A stretch of DNA of 64,000 bases from Micromonospora eburnea (GTDB lineage Bacteria; Actinomycetota; Actinomycetes; Mycobacteriales; Micromonosporaceae), in contig NZ_FMHY01000002.1 of the NCBI RefSeq assembly GCF_900090225.1, positions 1,302,001 to 1,366,000 of the forward strand. The letters run 5' to 3'. A program made the position numbers and the translations under genes. This document shows, piece after piece, positions 16,980-25,024 of the stretch; position 1 is the stretch's first letter, and each line of letters opens with the position of its first letter. Under the pieces are notes generated by a model. That model worked only from the letters and a program-made list of their open reading frames with translations. It was not told the origin of the DNA and searched no databases.

Positions 16980-18095
16980 ATGAGCGACTGGGGTGACGGC
17001 ACCCGTAGCGTGCACGCCGGGCTGCCCGCGCCGACGCCGGGGGAGCCGTTCCTGCCCGGCCCGGTCTTCGCCGCGCCGTACCACCTGGACCCGTGGCAGG
17101 GGCCGGCGGCGGCACCCAACGGGTACGGCCGGCCGGACAACCCGACCCGGCGGCTGCTGGAGGCGGCCATCGGCGAGCTGGAGGGCGGCGACTGCCGGGT
17201 CTTCGCCAGCGGCCAGGCGGCCATCACCGGGCTGCTGCTGGCCCTGCTGCGCCCCGGCGACACCGTGCTGCTCCCCGCCGACGGGTACTACACCGTGCGG
17301 GCCTTCGCCGCCGGCACGCTGGAGTCGTTCGGCGTACGGACGCTCCTCGCCCCGACCGCCGGGCCGTACCCGTCATTCGACGGTGTCCGGCTCGTGCTGC
17401 TGGAGACCCCGGCGAATCCGGGCCTGGATGTCGTCGACGTGGCGGACGTGGCCGACCGGGCGCACGCGGCCGGCGCGCTGGTGGCGGTGGACAACACCAC
17501 CGCCACCCCGCTCGGTCAGCGCCCGCTGGACCTCGGCGCCGACGTGGTGGTGGCCTCCGGCACCAAGGCGTTGACCGGCCACTCCGACCTGGTGCTCGGG
17601 TACGTGGCGACCCGCTCCGCCGAGCTGCTCGACCCGGTGACCACCTGGCGCATGACGACCGGCGGGGTGCCCGGGGCGTTCGACTGCTGGCTGGCCCACC
17701 GCTCGCTGGCGACCGTCGACCTGCGGCTGGCCCGGCAGACCGCCAACGCGGAGGCGCTCGCCCGGCTGCTCGCCGGCCGTGCCGACGTGACCGGTCTGCG
17801 CTGGCCCGGGCTGCCGGGGGATCCGGCCTATCCGGTCGCCTCGGTCCAGATGCGACGGATGCCCGGGGTGCTCTCGTTCGACCTGGGCGACGCCGACCGG
17901 GTGGCCCGGTTCCTCGACGCGTCGCGCCTGGTCGCCGCCGCCACCTCGTTCGGCGGGGTGCACACCACGGCCGACCGGCGGGCCCAGTGGGGCGACGACA
18001 CCGCCCCCGGCTTCGTCCGGCTCTCCTGCGGCATCGAGGACACCGCCGACCTGGTGGCCGACCTGACCGCCGCACTGGATGCCAGCGCGGCCTGA
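16980..18095 (+). CDS. Cys/Met metabolism PLP-dependent enzyme, probably cystathionine gamma-lyase
   Basis: A 371-residue transsulfuration-family fold-type I enzyme. It shows GDGTRSVHAGLP at the start, NPTRRLLEAAIGELEGG, FASGQAAITGLLLALLRPGD (PLP phosphate region), LLETPANPGLDVVD, VDNTTATP, and ASGTKALTGHSDLVLGY with the Schiff-base Lys. The usual assignment in related genomes is cystathionine gamma-lyase. The family cannot be separated from gamma-synthases or methionine gamma-lyases by sequence reading alone. It follows gpsA by 10 bases (GAGGCGGGAATC as binding site), so the two are probably cotranscribed. Confidence 0.85.
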   Translation: MSDWGDGTRSVHAGLPAPTPGEPFLPGPVFAAPYHLDPWQGPAAAPNGYGRPDNPTRRLLEAAIGELEGGDCRVFASGQAAITGLLLALLRPGDTVLLPADGYYTVRAFAAGTLESFGVRTLLAPTAGPYPSFDGVRLVLLETPANPGLDVVDVADVADRAHAAGALVAVDNTTATPLGQRPLDLGADVVVASGTKALTGHSDLVLGYVATRSAELLDPVTTWRMTTGGVPGAFDCWLAHRSLATVDLRLARQTANAEALARLLAGRADVTGLRWPGLPGDPAYPVASVQMRRMPGVLSFDLGDADRVARFLDASRLVAAATSFGGVHTTADRRAQWGDDTAPGFVRLSCGIEDTADLVADLTAALDASAA

Positions 18096-18191
18096 CCCCG
18101 CAGGGTGGACCGTACGCCGGGGCGGCGCGGCGCCGCCGGCTCGGCTATCGTGACGGGCAGCCACGGCCCACCCGGGCCTCGACCGAAGGGG

Positions 18192-18254
18192 GTGAGTCCG
18201 ATCCACCAGCGAAGGACCGGCGCTCCCTCCGAGTCCGCGTCGCCTCGGGAGTAG
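18192..18254 (+). CDS. Putative 20-residue leader ORF before the PrmC-like gene
   Basis: GTG at 18192 follows GAAGGGG closely, and the ORF encodes VSPIHQRRTGAPSESASPRE before TAG. The second half of the ORF and its stop codon lie inside the hairpin at 18219-18271, so ribosome movement through it would change folding. It is too short to rely on coding statistics. The good ribosome binding region and the overlap with structure are the evidence. Confidence 0.4.
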   Translation: MSPIHQRRTGAPSESASPRE

Positions 18255-18271
18255 GCGACGCCGGGAGCGCC
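18219..18271 (+). promoter_or_regulatory. Two-tier hairpin in the leader of the PrmC-like gene
   Basis: The outer stem GGCGCTCCC (18219-18227) pairs with GGGAGCGCC (18263-18271). The inner stem GCGTCGCCT (18237-18245) pairs with AGGCGACGC (18253-18261) across a CGGGAGT loop. Both are perfect 9-bp stems. The structure lies 26 bases before the ATG at 18298, with no T-run. It may be an attenuator or translation-control element. Confidence 0.5.
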
Positions 18272-18297
18272 GACGAGTGTTCCCGAAGGGCATCCCC

Positions 18298-19083
18298 ATG
18301 GCACCGTTCCATCCCGACCGTCCCGCCCTCGTCAGCCGGCTGCGCGCCGCCGGCTGCGTCTACGCCGAGGACGAGGCGGACCTGCTGATCGCCGCCGCCG
18401 ACTCGGCCGAGGCACTGATCGATCTCGTCGACCGCCGGGTCGCCGGCCGGCCGCTGGAGCATCTGCTCGGCTGGGCCGAGTTCTGCGGCCTGCGGGTCGC
18501 CGTCGACCCCGGGGTGTTCGTGCCCCGCGGGCGTACCACGCTGCTGGTGTCCGCCGCCGCGGCGGCGGCCGGGCCGGCCCCCGCCGTGCTCGACCTCTGC
18601 TGCGGGTCGGGTGCCGCCGCGCTGGTGCTGCACGGCCGGCTCGGTCCGCGCTGGCTGGCCGCCGCCGACATCGACCCGGCCGCGGTGGCCTGCGCCCGAC
18701 GCAACCTCGCCCCGCTCGGCGTGCCCGTCTACCAGGGCGACCTGTTCGCGCCGGTCCCGTCCGAGTGGCGGGGCCGGCTCGACCTGGTGGTGGCGAACGC
18801 CCCGTACGTGCCGAGCGGCGCGGTGGCGCTGATGCCGGCGGAGGCGCGGCTGCACGAGGCGCCGGTGGCCCTGGACGGCGGCGCGGACGGGCTGGCCGTG
18901 CTGCGCCGGGTGGCGGCCGGCGCGGCCGAGTGGCTGGCCCCGGGCGGGCACCTGGCGGTCGAGGTGAGCGTCGCGCAGTCCGAGGCGCTCTGCGCGGTGC
19001 TGACCGGAGCGGGCCTGGTGCCGACGGTGGTGCACGACGAGGACCTGGACGCCACGGCCGTCACCGCCCGGCGGCCCGCCTGA
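18298..19083 (+). CDS. PrmC/HemK-like protein N5-glutamine methyltransferase
   Basis: A 261-residue class I SAM-dependent methyltransferase. It resembles the HemK-like proteins that methylate the GGQ glutamine of release factors, but probably as a paralogue. The N-terminal helical part contains RPLEHLLGWAEFCGLRVAVDPGVFVPR. The SAM motif is VLDLCCGSGAAALVL near residue 98. The catalytic NPPY motif reads NAPY (VANAPYVPSG near residue 166), so the first Pro is changed. ATG at 18298 is favoured by family length. The canonical prmC of actinomycetes sits by prfA, which is not in this window. Confidence 0.8.
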   Translation: MAPFHPDRPALVSRLRAAGCVYAEDEADLLIAAADSAEALIDLVDRRVAGRPLEHLLGWAEFCGLRVAVDPGVFVPRGRTTLLVSAAAAAAGPAPAVLDLCCGSGAAALVLHGRLGPRWLAAADIDPAAVACARRNLAPLGVPVYQGDLFAPVPSEWRGRLDLVVANAPYVPSGAVALMPAEARLHEAPVALDGGADGLAVLRRVAAGAAEWLAPGGHLAVEVSVAQSEALCAVLTGAGLVPTVVHDEDLDATAVTARRPA

Positions 19084-19178
19084 GCCACGGCGCGTCGGCG
19101 GGAGGGACGCCGGTCGGCCCGGGGCGCATGCGGGTGCCCTCGCCGCCCGCATCCGTCGTTCACGCCTGCGCGGGTGGG

Positions 19179-19376
19179 TCAGCCGAGCGGCGGTGCGGTG
19201 GTGAAGGCCGCCCAGGCGGCCGGGGAGAAGACCAGCACCGGGCCGGCCGGGTCCTTGGAGTCGCGCACCGCGACCGCCTCGGGCAGCGACGCCATCTCGA
19301 CGCACGCGCCCGCGTCGCCGCTGTGGCTGCTCTTGCGCCAGCCGGTGACCGGCTGGCGGCTGTTCGTGCCGTTCAT
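19179..19376 (-). CDS. DUF397 domain protein
   Basis: A 65-residue protein with the full DUF397 signature: GWRKSSHSGDAGACVEMA, VAVRDSKDPAGPVLVFSPAAWAAF. These proteins are very numerous in actinomycetes and usually pair with a DUF5753-type XRE regulator. That regulator is exactly what lies 7 bases upstream here. Such pairs have been linked to development and to toxin/antitoxin-like control (BldB-type and Scr1/Scr2-type pairs). Family assignment is firm, function is not. Confidence 0.9.
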   Translation of the reverse strand: MNGTNSRQPVTGWRKSSHSGDAGACVEMASLPEAVAVRDSKDPAGPVLVFSPAAWAAFTTAPPLG

Positions 19377-19383
19377 CGTGGTT

Positions 19384-20229
19384 CTACCTCTCGTCCAGTA
19401 AGCGGAGGAGCTGTTCCCGGCTGGCCGCCGGGCTCAGCGCCACGGTCCGCAGGTGCTCCATGATCTTGGTGCAGGTACGCAGGTCCTCCGGCCGGTCCAG
19501 GACCATCTGCCCGGCGACCGTCTCCACGGAGGCGATGATCGGGTCCTCCGGGTCGGCGAACTCCAGGATGTGCAGGGAGCCGCGGGTTCCCCGGTGATAA
19601 CCGGCGGCGAGGGGGATCACCTGCACGGTGATGTTGGGCAGCTCGCCCATCTTCAGCAGGTGCCGTAGCTGCCCCTCCATCACGGACCGGTCGCCGACCG
19701 GGCGCAGCAACGCGCCCTCGTCGATGATGGCGTCCAGGATCGGCGGATCGTCACCCGTGAGCCGCTGCTGCCGGTCGAGTCGCAGGTGGACCCGTTGCTC
19801 CACCTGCTCGTCGCTGAGGGTGTGCGGGCCGCCGCGCATCACGCCGCGGATGTAGTCGGCGGTCTGGAGCAGGCCGGGCACCACGGAGGGCTCGAAGTTG
19901 GCGATCCCGGTCGCCTCCGCCTCCAGCGCGATGAAGTCGATGGTCCGCCGGTCCAGCAGGTACGAGTAGGAGACCCACCAGCCGGGCTTGCGGGCGTCCT
20001 TGGCCAGTTGCACCGCTGCGGCGATCTCGTCCGGGCTCACCTCGTAGAGGGTGAGCAGGGCGCGCACGGTGGCCGGACTGATCAGCGTCTGGGCGTTCTC
20101 GTACCGGGACAGGGTGCTCCGGGTGCTGTTGATCTCGTCGGCCGCGACTTCCAGGGTCAGGCCGGCGGCTTCCCGGTGGGTACGCAGAGCGATGCCGAGC
20201 CGTCGGGCCCGGGCGGTCTTCGGCGCCAT
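19384..20229 (-). CDS. XRE-family helix-turn-helix regulator with DUF5753 domain
   Basis: A 281-residue regulator. An N-terminal XRE HTH (residues 8-65: GIALRTHREAAGLTLEVAADEINSTRSTLSRYENA) is followed by the DUF5753 effector region with WVSYSYLLDRRTIDFIALEAEATGI, VPGLLQTADYIRGVMRGG, and VIPLAAGYHRGTRGSLHILEF. ATG at 20229 is chosen at the start of the HTH; no clear ribosome binding site is seen, and leaderless expression is possible. It sits directly upstream of the DUF397 gene. A small inverted repeat CATGT-N6-ACATG at 20293-20308 in its upstream region could be its operator. Confidence 0.9.
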   Translation of the reverse strand: MAPKTARARRLGIALRTHREAAGLTLEVAADEINSTRSTLSRYENAQTLISPATVRALLTLYEVSPDEIAAAVQLAKDARKPGWWVSYSYLLDRRTIDFIALEAEATGIANFEPSVVPGLLQTADYIRGVMRGGPHTLSDEQVEQRVHLRLDRQQRLTGDDPPILDAIIDEGALLRPVGDRSVMEGQLRHLLKMGELPNITVQVIPLAAGYHRGTRGSLHILEFADPEDPIIASVETVAGQMVLDRPEDLRTCTKIMEHLRTVALSPAASREQLLRLLDER

Positions 20230-20461
20230 GTATCGATGGTCGCACATTCGATGGGAAAGTGGGCATGAGAGAAGATCGATGAGAGTTGCATTCATGTGTA
20301 CCAACATGTCAGTCTGTGATCACGTCCTCACCGCCGGTTGTCGTGGCGACGGTGGTGGTGAGCGACCGGAGGGACGGGGTGCGCGGTAGTCGGGTTGTTC
20401 TCCCCCCATGGTCCGACCGCCGCGTGCCCCTTGCCCCGGAGCGGGCGGGAGGGGGCGCGCA

Positions 20462-20506
20462 ATGACGGCGACGGCCTGCCGCCCCGGACCGGCGGTGCGC
20501 CGGTGA
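20462..20506 (+). CDS. Putative 14-residue minigene coupled to the next ORF
   Basis: ATG at 20462 follows GGGAGGGGGCGCGCA, a strong ribosome binding site, and encodes MTATACRPGPAVRR. Its TGA overlaps the GTG of the next ORF (GTGA at 20503-20506), the usual geometry for translational coupling. Weak evidence on its own. Confidence 0.3.
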   Translation: MTATACRPGPAVRR

Positions 20507-20730
20507 CCCGTTTCCTCGTGGTCCTCACCGACGTCCGGCCGCTCGACGGCGGGGCGCGCAACGAGCGGACGAGCCCGGAGCGCCGCCGGCAGGTGGTCGG
20601 GGTGGACGGCCGGGAGGCGGCGGACCGGATCGCCGGCGCCTTCATGGCGCTCGGCATGGTCCGCGCAGGGCGGCAGCGGGTCAAGGTCCTTGCAGTCGGG
20701 CGCCGTCCAGACGGGCTCCGGAGCGTCTGA
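20503..20730 (+). CDS. Small hypothetical protein
   Basis: A 75-residue basic ORF (MTRFLVVLTDVRPLDGGARN near the start, GRQRVKVLAVGRR near the end). I do not recognise the family. Support comes from the coupled minigene with a good ribosome binding site just before it and from a plausible strand-helix pattern. Against it, the region is a long GC-rich gap where spurious ORFs are common, and a reverse ORF overlaps. Confidence 0.4.
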   Translation: MTRFLVVLTDVRPLDGGARNERTSPERRRQVVGVDGREAADRIAGAFMALGMVRAGRQRVKVLAVGRRPDGLRSV

Positions 20731-20912
20731 GCCGCATCCCGCCCGGTCGCGGCCCGATTACTCACCGTATAAGATTCGTTGCCCGGATCGGTTCACCCAC
20801 CCGTCTCCCCGGGTATCGACCACCCGCGCTCGCCACGCACAGTAAGGTCAACCGGGTGAGCGCCACGGGCGAGCACGGCCAGCCGCAGTCGCGACCGAAG
20901 AGGTGACCACCA

Positions 20913-22013
20913 GTGACCACGCCAGGCAAGACCCGTGTGGCGATCGTCTTCGGCGGCCGTAGCCCCGAGCACGGCATCTCCTGCGTCAGCGCGGGCAGTG
21001 TGCTGGACGCGCTGGACCCGGACGAGTTCGAGGTGGTGCCGGTCGGCATCACCCGGCGGGGCCAGTGGGTGCTGGCCAGCGGCGACCCGAGCCAGCTCGC
21101 GATCCAGGACCGCAAGCTGCCGGAGATCACCTCCAGTTCCGGGGCGGAACTGGTGCTGCGCGCGGACCCGGCGGCGGGCGGCCTGATGGTGCTCGACCCG
21201 ACCCAGGGCCCCCGGGCGCTGGCTGACGTGGACGTGGTCTTCCCGGTGCTGCACGGCGCGTACGGCGAGGACGGCACCATCCAGGGCATGTTGGAGATGG
21301 CCGACATCCCGTACGTCGGGGCGAACGTCTTCGCCTCCGCGGCCGCCATGGACAAGGAGTTCACCAAGAAGCTCTGCGTCGCCGAGGGCATCCCGGTCGG
21401 CCCGTACGTGGTGCTCCGCAACGGGATGACCATGACCGAGGAGGACAAGGAGCGGCTGGGCCTGCCGGTGTTCGTCAAGCCCTCCCGGGCCGGCTCCTCC
21501 TTCGGCATCACCAAGGTCGACGACTGGTCGCAGCTCGACGCGGCGGTCGCCACCGCCCGCGAGATCGACACCAAGGTGCTGGTCGAGGGCGCGGTCGTCG
21601 GCCGCGAGATCGAATGCGGCGTGCTGGAGGGGGAGGCCGGCGGTGCCCCGGAGGCGTCGGTGCTGGCCGAGGTGCGGATGATCGGCGGCCACGACTGGTA
21701 CGACTTCGAGGCCAAGTACATCTACGCCGACGAGGTCTGCGAGTACGACGTCCCGGCGAACCTGCCCGAGCGGGTCACCCGCCAGGTGCAGGAGTACGCC
21801 GCCCGCGCGTTCACCGCCCTGGACTGCTCCGGACTGGCCCGGGTCGACTTCTTCGTCACCCCCGAGCTGGACGTCTATCTCAACGAGATCAACACCATGC
21901 CCGGCTTCACGCCGACCTCGATGTTCCCCCGGATGTGGGCGGCCAGCGGCCTGGAGTATCCCAAGCTCGTCAACCGCCTCATCCGTACCGCCCTGCGCCG
22001 CGCGGGCCGCTGA
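20913..22013 (+). CDS. ddl: D-alanine--D-alanine ligase
   Basis: A 366-residue ATP-grasp ligase making D-Ala-D-Ala for peptidoglycan. It starts VAIVFGGRSPEHGISCVSAGSVL. LHGAYGEDGTIQGMLEMADIPYVG, KPSRAGSSFGITKV, LVEGAVVGREIECGVLEG and VYLNEINTMPGFTPTSMFPRMW include the ATP and Mg ligands. GTG at 20913 follows CGAAGAGGTGACCACCA. It is convergent with the DUF3515 gene. It is the ordinary VanA-unrelated housekeeping form by its neighbours. Confidence 0.97.
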   Translation: MTTPGKTRVAIVFGGRSPEHGISCVSAGSVLDALDPDEFEVVPVGITRRGQWVLASGDPSQLAIQDRKLPEITSSSGAELVLRADPAAGGLMVLDPTQGPRALADVDVVFPVLHGAYGEDGTIQGMLEMADIPYVGANVFASAAAMDKEFTKKLCVAEGIPVGPYVVLRNGMTMTEEDKERLGLPVFVKPSRAGSSFGITKVDDWSQLDAAVATAREIDTKVLVEGAVVGREIECGVLEGEAGGAPEASVLAEVRMIGGHDWYDFEAKYIYADEVCEYDVPANLPERVTRQVQEYAARAFTALDCSGLARVDFFVTPELDVYLNEINTMPGFTPTSMFPRMWAASGLEYPKLVNRLIRTALRRAGR

Positions 22014-22038
22014 CCGGGGCGACCCGCACGGCGGGTGG

Positions 22039-22701
22039 TCAGGAGGAGCAGCCGGAGGGCGCGGTCTTGGCCGACGGGACCGTGGCGACGATCGTGTCGG
22101 AGATCGGGGCCACCCACTGGAGCGGCTGCTCGTACGCCTTGGGCAGCCGGACCCGGACGGGAACCTCCCGGTCGACGGTGGTCAGCACCGCGCCGTCGGC
22201 CTCCTCCACCGGGTGCCAGCAGACCCCGTTGACCCGCCACACATCGCCGGTCGCGGGGAGGCAGCCGTCGGTCGGCTGGTCGGTCGACGTGGCGGCGGGC
22301 GCGGGGCACACCTTGAGCGGCGGGATGCCGCCGCAGGCGACCGTCAGCGCCGGGTCGCCGTACGCGGCGTTCTGCTCGGCGCCGGCGGTGACCGGGCGCT
22401 GGTTCAGGTCGCGGACGCTCGCCGGAAGCTGTGACATCAGGGCGCGGCACACTGTCGCCGGCCGTTCCGCCAGGGCCGGCGCCGGCATCTCGACCGGTGC
22501 GGTCGACTGCGGCCGGACGGCGGTCGGCGACGCGCTCGGCGTGGCGGCTGGCTCATCGGGGGAGAACTTGGCGAAGGTGAACCCGGCCACCGCCGCGGTG
22601 ACCGGCACGGCGACCAGGGTTGCCCAGAGGGCGGCGCTGCGGGTGCTCCGGTCCCGGCGCGGAGTTTCGTCGGGAGCGGGGGAGGAAGTGATCTCGTCCA
22701 C
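22039..22701 (-). CDS. DUF3515 family membrane-anchored protein
   Basis: A 220-residue protein with a single transmembrane helix (residues 22-45, AALWATLVAVPVTAAVAGFTFA) and an extracytoplasmic domain with several Cys (VCRALMSQLPASVRDLNQRPV, TVACGGIPPLKVCP, WRVNGVCWHPVEE). This matches DUF3515, which in actinomycetes is regularly found beside ddl, a Lrp-domain gene and thiL, as here. It starts immediately after the stop of the Lrp-domain gene. Function unknown. Confidence 0.85.
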   Translation of the reverse strand: MDEITSSPAPDETPRRDRSTRSAALWATLVAVPVTAAVAGFTFAKFSPDEPAATPSASPTAVRPQSTAPVEMPAPALAERPATVCRALMSQLPASVRDLNQRPVTAGAEQNAAYGDPALTVACGGIPPLKVCPAPAATSTDQPTDGCLPATGDVWRVNGVCWHPVEEADGAVLTTVDREVPVRVRLPKAYEQPLQWVAPISDTIVATVPSAKTAPSGCSS

Positions 22702-22935
22702 TTACAGGCGCACCACCGAACACGTGAGGGTGCGGGTGATGCCGGGCACCATCTGCACCTTGCTGACGATGAGTTTGCCAAGCTCGTCGACGGTGTTCGC
22801 CTCGGTGAGCACGACCACGTCGTACGGCCCGGTGACGGCGTCGACCCGTACCACGCCGGCAAGGTCCGCGATCTGACCGGCCACGTCACGCGCCCGACCG
22901 ACCTCGGTCTGGATGAGGATGTACGCCTGTACCAC
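22702..22935 (-). CDS. Stand-alone Lrp/AsnC ligand-binding (RAM) domain protein
   Basis: A 77-residue protein that is only the effector-binding alpha/beta domain of Lrp/AsnC regulators: AYILIQTEVGRARDVAGQIADLAGV, VTGPYDVVVLTEANTVDELGKLIVSKVQ, VPGITRTLTCSVV. There is no HTH, so it cannot bind DNA by itself; such proteins oligomerise and may sense amino acids or partner a full Lrp. It directly abuts DUF3515 (TAA then GTG), which indicates cotranscription. Confidence 0.9.
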   Translation of the reverse strand: MVQAYILIQTEVGRARDVAGQIADLAGVVRVDAVTGPYDVVVLTEANTVDELGKLIVSKVQMVPGITRTLTCSVVRL

Positions 22936-23097
22936 GACTCGACCTCCGTCCGTCGCCGACTGGGGCGACCCGAAGGGTGAAACTACCTTACGGAGCAGGC
23001 CAGATCCCTATCGGTGGCCGGCTGGACGCGGTGAGCGAGGACACGCCGGGGCGTGGTGCGGGAATGTGAAGACGGAAGAGCGCGACGAGGGGACGGC

Positions 23098-24045
23098 ATG
23101 ACAGTCGCGGGTGTCGGGGAGTTCGGGCTGATCGACCGGGTGACGGCCCGGCTGGCGTACGGGGAGAGCTGTCTGCTCGGCCCGGGTGACGACGCGGCGG
23201 TGGTCGCGGCCCCGGACCGGCGGGTGGTGGCCTCCACCGACGTGCTGGTGGAGGGGCGGCACTTCCGCCGGGACTGGTCCGGGGCGCGGGACATCGGGCA
23301 CCGGGCGGCGGCGGCCAACCTGGCCGACATCGCGGCCATGGGCGCCACCGCGACCGCGCTGCTGGTCGCCCTCTGCATCCCGGCCGAGCTGGAGCCGAGC
23401 TGGGCGGAGGAACTGGCCGACGGGCTGGGCGCCGAGGCGGCTCTGGTGGGGGCGGGTGTGGTCGGCGGGGACATGTCGTCCAGCCCCATCATCACGATCG
23501 CGGTGACCGCCCTGGGCGACCTGGCGGGCCGGCCGCCGGTGGTCCGTTCCGGGGCCCGCCCGGGCGATGTGGTGGCGTTGGCCGGGCGGACCGGCTGGGC
23601 GGCGGCCGGCTACACCGTGCTCTCCCGGGGCTTCCGGACGCCCCGGCTGCTGGTCGAGGCGTACCGCCGCCCCGAGGTGCCGTATCGAGCCGGCCCGGAG
23701 GCGGCCGGGCACGGCGCCACCGCCATGATCGATGTCTCGGACGGGCTGCTGGCCGACCTGGGGCACGTGGCCAAGGCCAGTGGGGTGGCGATCGACGTGA
23801 CCCGGGACGCGTTCGAGGTGCCCCGGCAGATGCGCGACGCGGCCCAGGCGTTGGGCGTCGACCCGTACTCGTGGATCCTGGCCGGCGGCGAGGACCACGC
23901 CCTGGCGGCGACCTTCCCGGCCACGGCGGCGCTGCCGACCGGGTGGCGGCCGATCGGGCGGGTGGCCGAGGGCGCCGGGGTCACCGTGGACGGCGCGGCG
24001 TACGACGGCCCCACCGGATGGGACCACTTCCGCCGTACGGAGTGA
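23098..24045 (+). CDS. thiL: Thiamine-monophosphate kinase
   Basis: A 315-residue enzyme phosphorylating thiamine monophosphate to thiamine diphosphate. The AIR synthase-like fold motifs are present: FGLIDRVTARL, LGPGDDAAVVAAPDRRVVASTDVLVEGRHF with Mg-binding Asp residues, NLADIAAMGATATALLVAL, GDMSSSPIITIAVTALGD, MIDVSDGLLADLGH and ILAGGEDHALAATF. ATG at 23098 follows GAGGGGACGGC. It is divergent from the Lrp-domain gene. The ddl-DUF3515-lrp-thiL order is conserved in actinomycetes. Confidence 0.95.
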   Translation: MTVAGVGEFGLIDRVTARLAYGESCLLGPGDDAAVVAAPDRRVVASTDVLVEGRHFRRDWSGARDIGHRAAAANLADIAAMGATATALLVALCIPAELEPSWAEELADGLGAEAALVGAGVVGGDMSSSPIITIAVTALGDLAGRPPVVRSGARPGDVVALAGRTGWAAAGYTVLSRGFRTPRLLVEAYRRPEVPYRAGPEAAGHGATAMIDVSDGLLADLGHVAKASGVAIDVTRDAFEVPRQMRDAAQALGVDPYSWILAGGEDHALAATFPATAALPTGWRPIGRVAEGAGVTVDGAAYDGPTGWDHFRRTE

Positions 24046-24108
24046 TCTGCGACCGACGTGTGCCGGGCGGGTCGGGGTGGAGCGGTCTCCGGTCGTAGCC
24101 TTCATCAC

Positions 24109-24576
24109 GTGAGCGAGATCGAGATCCGGCCGCGGCGCTTCGACGCGCCCGAGTCGCAGGCGTTGATCCGGGCGGCCCTGGCCGACCTCGGCGAGCGGTA
24201 CGGCGGCAGCGGCGACGAGACCCCGGTCGACGCGGCGGAGTTCGCGCCCCCGGCCGGTGCCTTCCTGGTCGCCTACCTCGACGGGCAGCCGGTGGGCTGC
24301 GGCGGCTGGCGCAGCCACGGCGACGACGGCGCGACGGCCGAACTGAAGCGGATGTACACCGCGCCGGCGGTCCGGGGGCGGGGCGTCGCCCGGTCGGTGC
24401 TCGCCGCAGTCGAACGGTCCGCGCGGGAGCAGGGCCGCAAGCGGATCATCCTGGAGTGCGGTGACCGGCAGCCCGAGGCGATCGCGATGTACACCTCGGC
24501 CGGCTACGAGCGGATCCCGAACTTCGGCTTCTACAAGGACGAGCCGGGCTGCCTCTCCTTCGGCCGCACCCTCTGA
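24109..24576 (+). CDS. GNAT family N-acetyltransferase
   Basis: A 155-residue acetyltransferase. The acetyl-CoA site MYTAPAVRGRGVARSVLAAVERSAREQG lies near residues 82-108, followed by ILECGDRQPEAIAMYTSAGYERIPNFG, the usual C-terminal half. GTG at 24109 is the start that fits family length; no convincing ribosome binding site precedes it. It lies 63 bases after thiL. The substrate is unknown. Confidence 0.85.
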   Translation: MSEIEIRPRRFDAPESQALIRAALADLGERYGGSGDETPVDAAEFAPPAGAFLVAYLDGQPVGCGGWRSHGDDGATAELKRMYTAPAVRGRGVARSVLAAVERSAREQGRKRIILECGDRQPEAIAMYTSAGYERIPNFGFYKDEPGCLSFGRTL

Positions 24577-24602
24577 CCCCGCCCCGCTCCGCCCCGCCCG
24601 CT

Positions 24603-24666
24603 TGATCGGCTCCATGTGCGGCATGTGGTGGTCTCCGGCGTCCGGAAGACCACCACATGCCGCATC
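24603..24666. repeat. Intergenic hairpin element, TGATC family A, copy 2
   Basis: The left part reads TGATCGGCTCCATGTGCGG. A perfect 18-bp stem (24617-24634 with 24647-24664) containing TGGTGGTCT encloses a 12-base loop. It lies 26 bases after a GNAT stop, so it may also terminate that transcript. It shares the GATC-ACTCC/GCTCC-TGCGG-TGGTCT order with the elements at 788 and 30142. Confidence 0.75.
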
Positions 24667-25024
24667 CTGCGTGACCCCCAACGGACTGCGGCACCCCGCC
24701 CGCGCCGAATGTCCGGTCTGGGTGGGATGGGTGGGTTCGCGGGGTGGGGTGTCCCGTGGTCGGGGCCACCCGTGGGCCGGAATCATGCGGGGGGTCGGGG
24801 CGTTGTACATGGCTGACCGTGCCGCACCCCCCGCGCCGGTCACCCCGCCCGACGAAATCGGGCCGCCGGCCCGGCGGAATGACCCGCCACCGCCGGTCGT
24901 TACACCACCCGGGCCACCCGAGCAGGCCACGCCGCCGGACCCCCGAAGACTTCCCCCCTCCTGCGTGACACCCGCACCCCCCTGTCGCGGGCCTGTCGCG
25001 AACCCCCAACGAAAGGCTTTTGTC
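24667..25024 (+). other. Gene-free leader region upstream of the C39 peptidase
   Basis: This 358-base stretch has no ORF with coding character. It is C-rich (CACCCCCC and CCCCC runs) near its 3' end and carries GAAAGG 9 bases before the ATG at 25025. No confident -35/-10 pair was found, so the promoter is unplaced. Confidence 0.4.
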
